In this document: in pieces, positions 34,409 through 42,303 of the stretch | Layout of the letters: every line of letters begins with the position of its first letter | Numbering within the stretch: position 1 is the first letter of the stretch | NCBI GenBank assembly: GCA_023416515.1 | Contig: JAEZHP010000183.1 | Span: 1-64,000 of the forward strand | Length of the DNA stretch: 64,000 nucleotides | DNA from: Pseudomonadota bacterium | GTDB lineage: Bacteria; Pseudomonadota; Alphaproteobacteria; Sphingomonadales; Sphingomonadaceae | Reading direction: 5' to 3' | The notes under the pieces: model-generated | What the model saw: the letters and a program-made list of their open reading frames with translations, nothing else | Databases searched by the model: none | What the model was told of the DNA's origin: nothing | Translations under genes and position numbers: made by a program

Positions 34409-35353
34409 CTAAGCTTCGTCGGGGAAAGCGCGCGGATCGAGCTGTCGCATCAGCTGGACGAATGGCGCAGTCTCGGCGTCAAGAGCGGCCGCTTCGGCAG
34501 CGGCGATCGACTCGTCGAAATGGCAGAAGAGTCGTTCGACCCGAGTCTTGTGCGAGTCGTCGAGGCCTTCGAGCTCACCGTTGGTCAGGCATTCGCGTCG
34601 ACCGCGGGCGAATTCGGGTTGGACCCGAAGCCACTCGACATAGCGGCCGCGATAGGCCTCCTGGTCTGCCTCCGATATGTCGCCTCCGCGCCGCGCCCGG
34701 CCGAGCGCCTCCATGATGTCGAGATTTTCCTCCGCGAACAGGTTCGGTCCGTCGAGCCGATACATGGCCGGGTCCATTCCGGCCGAGCCGATGTCGGCGA
34801 GCGCGAGTGCACGGACGACACCATGCTCGACCAGGAATGGCTGAACCACCGTGGCGCATTCGTGATCCCAACCCGGGATCGTGCCGATGATCGCCGAGGC
34901 GACGATACCCTGCTCCTCCGGCTGGAAGTCGACCCCGAGTCCCGTCATCGCCTCGATCGCTTCATAGGCGCTGGCGACCTCGTTGCGACCCGCATGCCGC
35001 CGACGATAGATTGAACCGTCGTCGCGCTCCTCCGGCGACCAGTGCTGAACGATGTCGTGAAACGCCGCCGCGATGATGAGCAGAAGCAAATCGCGGTCGG
35101 ACATGTCGATCGCGACGCCGATCGCGCGGGCGCGGGCGATCACGCCGGCGGTATGCTCGCTGTTGTGATAGTGCATGTGGTCGGGAACCCGGCCACCTTC
35201 GAAGCGGTCGCGGATCACTCCGAGGGCAATCGCCTCCGCCTTGGCTTCGGCCGCGGCATAGATGCTCGGGACTCGGCCGAGAAGTTCGGCCGAACCGACC
35301 TTCTGAATCGCCGAGTTGCTGCCGTTGAGATCCAACTTAGCCGCCCCGCTCAC
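34409..35353 (-). CDS. HD-domain metal-dependent phosphohydrolase-like protein
   Basis: A 314-residue protein with an HD-type core: HMHYHNSEHTAGVI gives the first His residues, LIIAAAFHDIVQHW the HD pair, then helices with LALADIGSAGM (a later Asp). Such proteins cleave nucleotides or cyclic nucleotides, but no PDE- or GAF-type signature settles the substrate. The GTG at 35353 overlaps the stop of the FHA-decahaem gene (GTGA) and is chosen for that reason; a GTG 15 codons upstream would overlap more. Placement in a redox operon that also encodes cyclic-nucleotide domains hints at a signalling role. Confidence 0.72.
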   Translation of the reverse strand: MSGAAKLDLNGSNSAIQKVGSAELLGRVPSIYAAAEAKAEAIALGVIRDRFEGGRVPDHMHYHNSEHTAGVIARARAIGVAIDMSDRDLLLLIIAAAFHDIVQHWSPEERDDGSIYRRRHAGRNEVASAYEAIEAMTGLGVDFQPEEQGIVASAIIGTIPGWDHECATVVQPFLVEHGVVRALALADIGSAGMDPAMYRLDGPNLFAEENLDIMEALGRARRGGDISEADQEAYRGRYVEWLRVQPEFARGRRECLTNGELEGLDDSHKTRVERLFCHFDESIAAAEAAALDAETAPFVQLMRQLDPRAFPDEA

Positions 35354-37362
35354 CTGGCGGCCGTCAGTCGCGCCACCGGCGTGACCGTCGTCTGCCACCT
35401 CTGCCCCCTGGCCTGGCGCCTGATCAGCATCGCTGGGACGCCCTGGTTCAGGTGATAATCATGACACATCGAACATCCGGATTCCACGGCCTCCCGACGC
35501 CCCCCTTCCCCGCCATGGCAGGACTGACAGCTGGTCATGTCCGGAAGCATGAGGTCGGTGGACGCACGAGAGGTGCCCGCCTGGACGTGGCAGCTGAGGC
35601 AGGCCTGATCCCCCTCTAAAGCGGCTCCCTGCGGGAAAGCCGGTGATTCCCGCGGCCATTCGGTGCGGCGGTGGGGGGTGTGGCTGAACCAGCCGTGGAG
35701 CAGGTAGCGCGTCGGGAACGCGACCGGCCGCACGTGGAAATCAAGCGGTCCCCGCTGCTCGACGACGTGACACTCGCCGCACGCACCGTCGCGCCGGAAA
35801 ACCGACTGGATCGCCTGCACCGCAGACATGTTGGCGCCGGCGCGGGCGCGGGCATATTGAAGCGCCGCGCGGACCTGTCCCAGATCACCCGGACGCCGGC
35901 GAGCGGCAGGGCTCAGCTCGGCGGGACGCGACGGCGCTCGGCCGCGATAGAATTCGCGAAGGTCCGCGACGACCTGGTCGGGCGCGCCGTGCCGCAAGGT
36001 GCGCACGACATTGCCTTCCTGCTGGAACCCGAGGCTGTGGCAGGAGCTGCAATCCTCCTCCATGTTGACCGGCTGGAAGCTGGTTCCGTCGGGCGTCGGC
36101 GTGTGACAGTCCGCACAGCCGAGGCCCGGGCGGCCGCCGTAGCGTTGACCCAGCCGCTGCGCCATCCGGGCGACTCCCCCTCGGGTGTCGAGGTGCACCT
36201 CGTGCGGGAAAGCGAGGTTGCTGTTGTCGCGGGCTCCGCTCAGCGCCACCCGGCTCAGCAGCGGACGATCACCCTCCCAGTTGATCAGAGCGAGGGGCCG
36301 AAATTGTGGATGCACGTCGGGGTCGGGCCGTGGCGAATTGCGTCCGAAATCGACGACATTGGCAAAGCGGACACCGCTGAGCCGGCTGTTGAGGTCGGCA
36401 TGGCAGCCCGTGCAGTCGCTTTGCGCGGTATCGGCGAGTCGGGTCGGTCCTTCATGCTCGCGGTGGCAGTCGACGCAGCGGCCGGGCGTGTGACCGAACG
36501 TCTCCGCCACCGTCAGCTGGAAGCGAGCAAAGCCGGTAAGGTTGGGCTGCGAGCGAGCGAGGCGAGCCGCAGCTTCGTTGGCCGGCCGCTCCGTGTCGCC
36601 GTGGTTGGTGATGTCGCGATGGCAGGTCGCACAGGATTCGTCGCGGACCGGTTCGAAAGGCCGGACGTGGCAGGCGCCGCAATCATTCTCGAGGCTCGAA
36701 TGGGCCTGGCTGAGATGGCCACTGATCCACAGCCGGTCCGCCGCGAAGCCCGCAGCGGGCCGGAACTCCGCCCGGGTCCGTCGCTCCTCCTCGATCTTGC
36801 GGCGGTCGCCGCCGACCGGCTGCTGAGCATTGGACTGCTCGACGTCGGCCTGGACTTGCTGGCGCTGGCTCACGAACCACAGCGGCCACACCAGGAACAC
36901 GGCGAGCACCAAGGCGACCAGAACGTAGGACGCGGCGCGCTTGCCGGGCATGACGGAGCCCGCGGCGAAGCGGCGCACGTCGCCGCGGTCCTTCTCATCG
37001 ACCGCGCTTTCGCCGACCTCCTCGACCTCGACCCTGATCTCCTCGCTCTCCGCGGCGGTCGGAGCGAAGCGAAGCAGGTTCTTGCCGACCCTGAGGTCTC
37101 CACCGGTCGCAAGGTCGATCGTGCCCGAGGTCAGCTTGCGGCCGTCGAGCTCGACTCCGACTCCCTCCTCGGCGGAGACCTGAAGCCGCATGGGCGCGAC
37201 ACGCTGGACGACAGCATGGCGAAGTGCCGCGTTGAGGTCCGCGAGGCGGATGTCGCTCGAAGGATGGCGTCCGATCGTGAGGGTCTCACCCTCGATCGTG
37301 ATCCCCTTCACGATGCGCCGCCCCTGCGCGCTGTAGGATATCCGCTCGACGAGGAAGGTCAT
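35350..37362 (-). CDS. FHA-TM-decahaem cytochrome c fusion protein
   Basis: A 670-residue protein. Residues 1-100 form an FHA domain (GRHPSSDIRLADL, then ALRHAVV), which in other proteins binds phosphothreonine. An acidic linker follows, then one membrane helix (about 146-165), then a periplasmic part with ten CxxCH motifs from residue 228: CGACH, CATCH, CVDCH, CTGCH, CADCH, CSSCH, CGECH, CLSCH, CQSCH and CSMCH. The topology puts the phosphopeptide reader in the cytoplasm and the haems outside. It lies eight bases after the dihaem-b-like membrane gene and overlaps the HD gene. I know of no characterised protein with this layout. Confidence 0.85.
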   Translation of the reverse strand: MTFLVERISYSAQGRRIVKGITIEGETLTIGRHPSSDIRLADLNAALRHAVVQRVAPMRLQVSAEEGVGVELDGRKLTSGTIDLATGGDLRVGKNLLRFAPTAAESEEIRVEVEEVGESAVDEKDRGDVRRFAAGSVMPGKRAASYVLVALVLAVFLVWPLWFVSQRQQVQADVEQSNAQQPVGGDRRKIEEERRTRAEFRPAAGFAADRLWISGHLSQAHSSLENDCGACHVRPFEPVRDESCATCHRDITNHGDTERPANEAAARLARSQPNLTGFARFQLTVAETFGHTPGRCVDCHREHEGPTRLADTAQSDCTGCHADLNSRLSGVRFANVVDFGRNSPRPDPDVHPQFRPLALINWEGDRPLLSRVALSGARDNSNLAFPHEVHLDTRGGVARMAQRLGQRYGGRPGLGCADCHTPTPDGTSFQPVNMEEDCSSCHSLGFQQEGNVVRTLRHGAPDQVVADLREFYRGRAPSRPAELSPAARRRPGDLGQVRAALQYARARAGANMSAVQAIQSVFRRDGACGECHVVEQRGPLDFHVRPVAFPTRYLLHGWFSHTPHRRTEWPRESPAFPQGAALEGDQACLSCHVQAGTSRASTDLMLPDMTSCQSCHGGEGGRREAVESGCSMCHDYHLNQGVPAMLIRRQARGQRWQTTVTPVARLTAAR

Positions 37363-37369
37363 CGGGCCA

Positions 37370-38239
37370 TCACCAGTAGTAGAAGACGCTGAGGATATGG
37401 ACGCTGAGCGCTGCGATCAGCGCGAACGTCGCGGGCACGTGGATGAACAGCCACACCTCGAGCCGCGCCTTGATCTTGAGCTGCCGGCGGATCCGGGCCA
37501 GCGCCGCGGCCTTGCGCTCGAGAAGCTGGACGACGGCTCGGATCGCGTCCTCCTGGTCTCCTGTCGCGGTGGCAAGACGCGCGCGCATCTCGGTCAGCGC
37601 GCGGGCGTTGCGGCAGTTGCGGTCGCTTCCCGACAGTCGCGCGAAGATGCCGGCCCGGAACGGGTCCTCCTTCAGCGACGAACGCACCAGGGCGGTATCG
37701 TCCAGAAGCTGGGCTGCGATGTCGATCTGCCGGTCGAGCTTGGCGATCGTCTCGATCATCTGCGACCGGGTCATCTCCGAGCGGTTGTCGCTGAGCGCCT
37801 CCGGAAGCGTCGTGTAGGCGATGATCCCGTAAATCCCGGACAGGATCACGATCATCATCAGCACGTAAGCGAGCGTGTGGACGTTCCAGCCGAGCTGGAA
37901 ACCGGTGTGAAGAGTCGCGATGACGATCAGCGAAAGCCCGAGATAGACGTGCGCGGAGGTCCAGGCCTTAAGCGAGAAATAGCCGCGGCTCATCGTCCGC
38001 TTGCGGACTCCGAGCATGGTCAGCCACAGGATGAGAAGGGCGCCGATCGTGCCGAGCGTGTAGCCGTACCAGCTGCCGCCATTAGGGCGCGGCTCGACGT
38101 CGATCCCTAGATAGACGATGAGCGCCGCGATCGAGATCCCGAGCGCGATCTTCAGCCAGCGATAATTGCGATGCTGAAGGAAACCTTCATGCGCCGTCGA
38201 CCGGCTGCGCTCGATCTGCTTTGCCCCCCGGGTCGCCAT
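37370..38239 (-). CDS. Membrane protein with dihaem cytochrome b histidine pattern
   Basis: A 289-residue protein with five predicted helices. Two helices each carry two His separated by 13 residues: H97/H111 (SAHVYLGLSLIVIATLH) and H267/H281 (FIHVPATFALIAALSVH). This is the classic arrangement for two b haems stacked across a membrane. Between helices four and five lies a charged helical region of about 110 residues (150-255). The gene sits between the FAD/Fe-S fusion and the FHA-decahaem protein, so it is the natural carrier of electrons through the inner membrane. The family is not identified; the haem assignment is inference from the pattern. Confidence 0.75.
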   Translation of the reverse strand: MATRGAKQIERSRSTAHEGFLQHRNYRWLKIALGISIAALIVYLGIDVEPRPNGGSWYGYTLGTIGALLILWLTMLGVRKRTMSRGYFSLKAWTSAHVYLGLSLIVIATLHTGFQLGWNVHTLAYVLMMIVILSGIYGIIAYTTLPEALSDNRSEMTRSQMIETIAKLDRQIDIAAQLLDDTALVRSSLKEDPFRAGIFARLSGSDRNCRNARALTEMRARLATATGDQEDAIRAVVQLLERKAAALARIRRQLKIKARLEVWLFIHVPATFALIAALSVHILSVFYYW

Positions 38240-38271
38240 CTACAGCGTCGCTCCCCTGCCCGCCTTCATGC

Positions 38272-40893
38272 TCAAGCCTCCAGCCGGGCCACGGTGAGGA
38301 ACTCCTCGGGCTTGACCCGGATCGCGGCCCCGGTCGGGCACGCGCGGACGCAGGCAGGGCCGCCGGGTATTCCGGAGCACATGTCGCACTTGATCGCGCG
38401 CTTCTTGGTCAGCTCGGCGTCCTTCTTCTCGTCGCCGGTCAACGGTAGGTTCGCCTTCGACCATTTGTAGCTGGGTTCGCCCGGGCCAGGCCCGCGGCCG
38501 AAGAACAGCCAGGACAAGAGGTTCGGCTTTTTAGGCGGCACCATCTCCATCCGGATGACGCCGTAGGGGCAGTTGCGCTGACAATTGCCGCAGCCGATGC
38601 AACTGTCGTCGATGAACACCTCGCCGTCAGGGCCGCGGTGGATCGCGTTGGGCGGGCAGTCGGCCATGCAGTGCGGGTGCTCGCAATGCCGGCACGATGT
38701 CGGCACATGGAGGTGGGCGTAGGTCTTGCCGGCCTCGCGATTGAGCCGCGACAGTCCGTCATGGCTGTCGGCGCAGGCCTTTTCGCAATTGTCGCAGCCG
38801 ACGCACAATTTCTCGTCGATCAAAAGCACGTCGGTCGCCTCAGCAATGCCCTGCTCGACGAGGAACTTCGCCACTGAAGAGTAGAGGTCGACGGCGCCGC
38901 TGAAGCTCTCCTTCTTCGCCTCAATGAAGGAGTTGAGGCGCTGGCGGTTGGCCATGTCGGTCTCGAACCGCTCCATGAGCGCCGGGTTGCGCTGCAGAAG
39001 AGCTCGCATCTTGTCGCCGTTGAGGCGGATCACCTCCGACTTGATGGCGGCGCGGACGGTGGCTGTCCGGCGGCCGCCTTCGAGAAGCGCCATCTCGCCG
39101 ACGTAAGAGCCTGCGGGCAGGTAGGAGAGGAAGACCGGGCGCCCCCCGACATTGCGCTCGACAACCATCGAGCCGACTCGGATGACGAAGATGTCGTAGC
39201 CTTCCTCGCCCTCGTTGATGATCGCCTCGCCGGCCTTGACCCGAACGATCTTGTAATCGTCGAGGACGTCGGAGAGGTCGGCCGAGGTCAGGCCGGATTT
39301 GAAAATCTGGAGGAGCTGGCGTTCGACCGATATGCGGGTCACCGCCTCCTTGGCGGCCGGAACCGACGCCATCAGCTTGAGGGCCGACAGGCGGGACACC
39401 TCGACGATGATCGAATCCTCGGCCGCGCGTACGGTGGCGCCGCGCGGGCGCCCGGAGATGAGGCCGACCTCGCCGAAGATCGAGCCGGTCTCGATCGGAA
39501 CGGTGATGCTCCGGTCCTTCGGATTCACTTCGACCAGTACGCTTCCGGAGGCAATCGCGAACAGCGACGAGCCAGGCTCGTTGCGCTCGAACACCGTTTC
39601 CCCGGCGCGGTAGAAGCGCACGTCGCTGTCGAGCATGAACTCGCGCATCTGAAGAGGCGACACGCCGTTCAAGATGATGACGTTGCTGCGCAGGAATTCG
39701 AGCCATTCGTCGACGCTTCGGCGGCCCGGCAGGTCCTTGAACTTCTCCGCGAGCAAAGGCGTGTCGACCGGTTCCAGGCTGGTGTTGCCATGGATGAACT
39801 CGACGACGTCATAGCCCTGGTTCATGCAATGCTTGATCAGCGGGTAGCCGGCGAGAGCGCCGACCACGAAGATGCCCGGAACGGTGCTTTCGAATTGCGG
39901 CGACAGCTTGGGGTAGGCCTCGCGCGCCTCGCTTGTGAACTCGATTCCGGTGCCGGGCTTGATGACTTTCTTGAGCGCTGTCTTGCCGTCGCGGTCCGTC
40001 ACCTCCTGCTCAATGAAGGTTGCGCAGCAGCCCTCGACGAAGGCGCGCGGAGGCGCCGAGCCCATTCGAGCGATGATCCGGTCGCAACGGATGCGCTGAG
40101 GCCCGTCGCGGGTTTCGATCGTGAGCCAGCCCTTCTCGACCAGCGACGGGGAGCTTTCCGGCATCACCGTCAGCCGGCCCTCGTCGCGCGCCGCGAACAT
40201 CGCCTGGACGTTGGGACCCTTGGCGCGCGAGAAATCGGCCGTCCGGTTCAAGATAGTGACGACATTCTCGAGCTTGGGATCCTCGAGCAGTCCGAGGGCA
40301 TTCTCGATCCCCGCGTCGCCGGCGCCGACCACCGTGATATGCTCGTTGTCGTATGCGTTGGGATCGTCGAGCTGATATTGGACATGGGGCAGGTCGCCGC
40401 CAGGAACGCGCATTCGGTTCGGATTGCCCTGGGTGCCGATCGCAAGGATCACCTTCTCGGCGCGGATCTCCTGGACCTGGTCCGAATTGCCTCCGGAGGC
40501 ATTGGGGCCGTGCGGTTCGCCGGGCCTGTCCGGACGCTGCCAGCGATTGGCGGCGCCCTTCACCTTGAGGACGAAATCGCCGTCCTGGCCGGTGATCGAC
40601 AGCACTTCCGCATTGATCAGGGCGTCGATCGCATATTCCGCCGCCAAATCGTCCCAGATGCCGAGCACCGCCTCGCGCTTGCCGGCGTCGAACTTCATGT
40701 CCGAACGGCGCGGCAGCTGGACGGGCGTCGCCATCACATGCTTGCCCTTCTGATATTTGTAGATCGTGTCGGAGAGGTGGTCGGACTTTTCCAGGAGAAG
40801 GTGGGAAATGCCGAGCTGTTTGGCGCGGGCCGCGGCGCTCAAGCCCGCTGGACCGGAACCGACGATGGCAATCCGAACCTTAGTCTCCGACAC
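38272..40893 (-). CDS. FAD oxidoreductase / two cNMP domains / four-[4Fe-4S] fusion
   Basis: An 873-residue cytoplasmic protein. Residues 1-390 are a thioredoxin-reductase-like flavoprotein (FAD motif IVGSGPAGLSAA, second nucleotide motif VVGAGDAGIENA, and VPGIFVVGALAG near the end). Two Crp-type cyclic-nucleotide folds follow (about 410-520 and 540-650; GSIFGEVGLISGRPRGATVRA and GSYVGEMALLEGGRRTATVRA). The C-terminal 180 residues carry four ferredoxin clusters: CVGCDNCEKAC, CRHCEHPHCMADC, CIGCGNCQRNC and CDMC...CVRAC. The GTG start heads the minus-strand operon. It is likely a cyclic-nucleotide-gated NAD(P)H entry module for the membrane b protein next to it. Confidence 0.88.
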   Translation of the reverse strand: MSETKVRIAIVGSGPAGLSAAARAKQLGISHLLLEKSDHLSDTIYKYQKGKHVMATPVQLPRRSDMKFDAGKREAVLGIWDDLAAEYAIDALINAEVLSITGQDGDFVLKVKGAANRWQRPDRPGEPHGPNASGGNSDQVQEIRAEKVILAIGTQGNPNRMRVPGGDLPHVQYQLDDPNAYDNEHITVVGAGDAGIENALGLLEDPKLENVVTILNRTADFSRAKGPNVQAMFAARDEGRLTVMPESSPSLVEKGWLTIETRDGPQRIRCDRIIARMGSAPPRAFVEGCCATFIEQEVTDRDGKTALKKVIKPGTGIEFTSEAREAYPKLSPQFESTVPGIFVVGALAGYPLIKHCMNQGYDVVEFIHGNTSLEPVDTPLLAEKFKDLPGRRSVDEWLEFLRSNVIILNGVSPLQMREFMLDSDVRFYRAGETVFERNEPGSSLFAIASGSVLVEVNPKDRSITVPIETGSIFGEVGLISGRPRGATVRAAEDSIIVEVSRLSALKLMASVPAAKEAVTRISVERQLLQIFKSGLTSADLSDVLDDYKIVRVKAGEAIINEGEEGYDIFVIRVGSMVVERNVGGRPVFLSYLPAGSYVGEMALLEGGRRTATVRAAIKSEVIRLNGDKMRALLQRNPALMERFETDMANRQRLNSFIEAKKESFSGAVDLYSSVAKFLVEQGIAEATDVLLIDEKLCVGCDNCEKACADSHDGLSRLNREAGKTYAHLHVPTSCRHCEHPHCMADCPPNAIHRGPDGEVFIDDSCIGCGNCQRNCPYGVIRMEMVPPKKPNLLSWLFFGRGPGPGEPSYKWSKANLPLTGDEKKDAELTKKRAIKCDMCSGIPGGPACVRACPTGAAIRVKPEEFLTVARLEA

Positions 40894-41040
40894 GCGATCC
40901 CTTCCCCCCTAGGACCTGCGAAGAGAAAAGGCCGTCGGACGCGCGCCCGGTCGGCCCCTCATCGGCCGAGCAGTCTAGCAGCTAATCCGCGTTCCGCCAG
41001 ACCTTGACGTGCGGCGAGATGCTGAAATGATCGCGCTCCT

Positions 41041-41985
41041 ATGGCCGACCCCAGGACCGCCGCGCGCCGAATAGCGCCCGCCACCATCGCCCTCGTTCTC
41101 GCCGGAATATTGGCGGTCGCGGCGATCGTCATTGCGGTGACCCGTTCGGGCGAGCCGCACCCCGAACCGGCCGCGGTCGCCGCAGCCGCGACGGACGGCC
41201 AGGCCGGCAATATCGGTCAGATGATCGCCAGCCTTCGCCAGCGCATCGCCGGCGACCCCGACAATGCCGAGGCCTGGTTCCTGCTCGGAATGGCCTATCG
41301 CGACACCGAGCAGGTGCAGCAGGCCGCGCAGGCCTTCCGCCGGGCGATGGAGCTTCAGCCGAATAATGTGATGCACGTCGCCTATCTCGCGGAATCGCAG
41401 CTTCTGCTCGGCAGCGAGGACGGCCTCGCGGAAGCGCGCCGGCTGCTCGACCGCGCGGCAGCGATCGACCCTCGCGAACCGATGGTCCGCTTTTACCGAG
41501 CCACTCTCAAGGACCGCGACGGCAATCCGAGCGGGGCGGTCGACGACCTCGTCGCGCTGCTCCGCGACGCTCCCGGCGGCGCCGGCTGGGAGCCGCAGGT
41601 CCGCGACGCCGCCCAGGCGATCGCCCACCAGCACAATATCGACATTGCCGGCCGGCTGCCGGAGCCGCGGCCCGCTCCCGCGTCGACCGCCACGGCGGCC
41701 ATCCCCGGCCCCACCCGCGAACAGATGGCGGCGGCGAGCAGCATCCCGCCGGGGCAGCAGAACGAGATGGTCAAGGGCATGGTCGACCGCCTCGCCGCCC
41801 GCTTGCAGAGCAATCCGCGCGACGCCCAGGGCTGGATCCGCCTGATGCGCTCGCGAATGGTCCTCGGCGAGCGCGATGCCGCCGGCGCGGCGCTGCGCGG
41901 CGGGCTCGCAGCGTTCAACGGTGACGACGCCACCCAGGGACAGCTGCGCACTGCGGCGCGCGAGCTCGGAGTACCGGGCACCTGA
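41041..41985 (+). CDS. CcmI/NrfG-like TPR protein, possible cytochrome c maturation
   Basis: A 314-residue protein with one N-terminal membrane helix (IAPATIALVLAGILAVAAIVIAV) and a periplasmic TPR part (IASLRQRIAGDPDNAEAWFLL, then AQAFRRAMELQPNNVMHVAYLAE), plus a second TPR near the C-terminus. This matches the periplasmic part of CcmI/CycH, which holds apocytochrome c for haem attachment. It is divergent from, and next to, the operon encoding the FAD/Fe-S fusion. No other ccm gene is in the window, so the assignment rests on fold and location. Confidence 0.65.
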   Translation: MADPRTAARRIAPATIALVLAGILAVAAIVIAVTRSGEPHPEPAAVAAAATDGQAGNIGQMIASLRQRIAGDPDNAEAWFLLGMAYRDTEQVQQAAQAFRRAMELQPNNVMHVAYLAESQLLLGSEDGLAEARRLLDRAAAIDPREPMVRFYRATLKDRDGNPSGAVDDLVALLRDAPGGAGWEPQVRDAAQAIAHQHNIDIAGRLPEPRPAPASTATAAIPGPTREQMAAASSIPPGQQNEMVKGMVDRLAARLQSNPRDAQGWIRLMRSRMVLGERDAAGAALRGGLAAFNGDDATQGQLRTAARELGVPGT

Positions 41986-41998
41986 TGCCGTACGCGGC

Positions 41999-42026
41999 TT
42001 GACAGCCGCCCCCGTCGGCCCATATG
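41999..42026 (+). promoter_or_regulatory. Promoter of tRNA-Glu
   Basis: A perfect TTGACA box, a 16-base spacer and CATATG lie 22 bases before the tRNA, a typical distance. Confidence 0.7.
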
Positions 42027-42047
42027 CGGCACCCCTGCTCTTCGAGC

Positions 42048-42123
42048 GGCCCCTTCGTCTAGCGGTCTAGGACGTCGCCCTCTCACGGCGAAAACACGGG
42101 TTCGAGTCCCGTAGGGGTCACCA
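42048..42123 (+). tRNA. tRNA-Glu (anticodon CUC)
   Basis: The 76-base sequence folds as a cloverleaf: acceptor GGCCCCT/AGGGGTC, D arm with TAGCGGTCTAGGA, anticodon stem TCGCC/GGCGA around CTCTCAC (anticodon CTC at 42082-42084) and T arm with GGTTCGAGTCCC. The CCA end is encoded. The sequence closely resembles bacterial tRNA-Glu. It reads GAG codons. No integrase or att-site duplication is visible downstream. Confidence 0.97.
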
Positions 42124-42303
42124 AAGCGCCTGAGCCGTGGCATCTCAGCGGCCACTTTTGCCGGGCTCCGAGCCCAAGCTGCACCGAATTTTCCGCGCAA
42201 ATCCAGCGTCCAGCCACGCGCGCGAATCCGTGCACTAAAGGGATTGAGAAGCGATCCGGCTCCAAGCGGATCGTTGGATCGTTGCGGTCTGGGAGGATCG
42301 TGA

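Noticed and set aside
42048..42303. tRNA-Glu as an integration site of a mobile element
   Set aside because: No integrase gene and no repeat of the tRNA 3' end were seen downstream.
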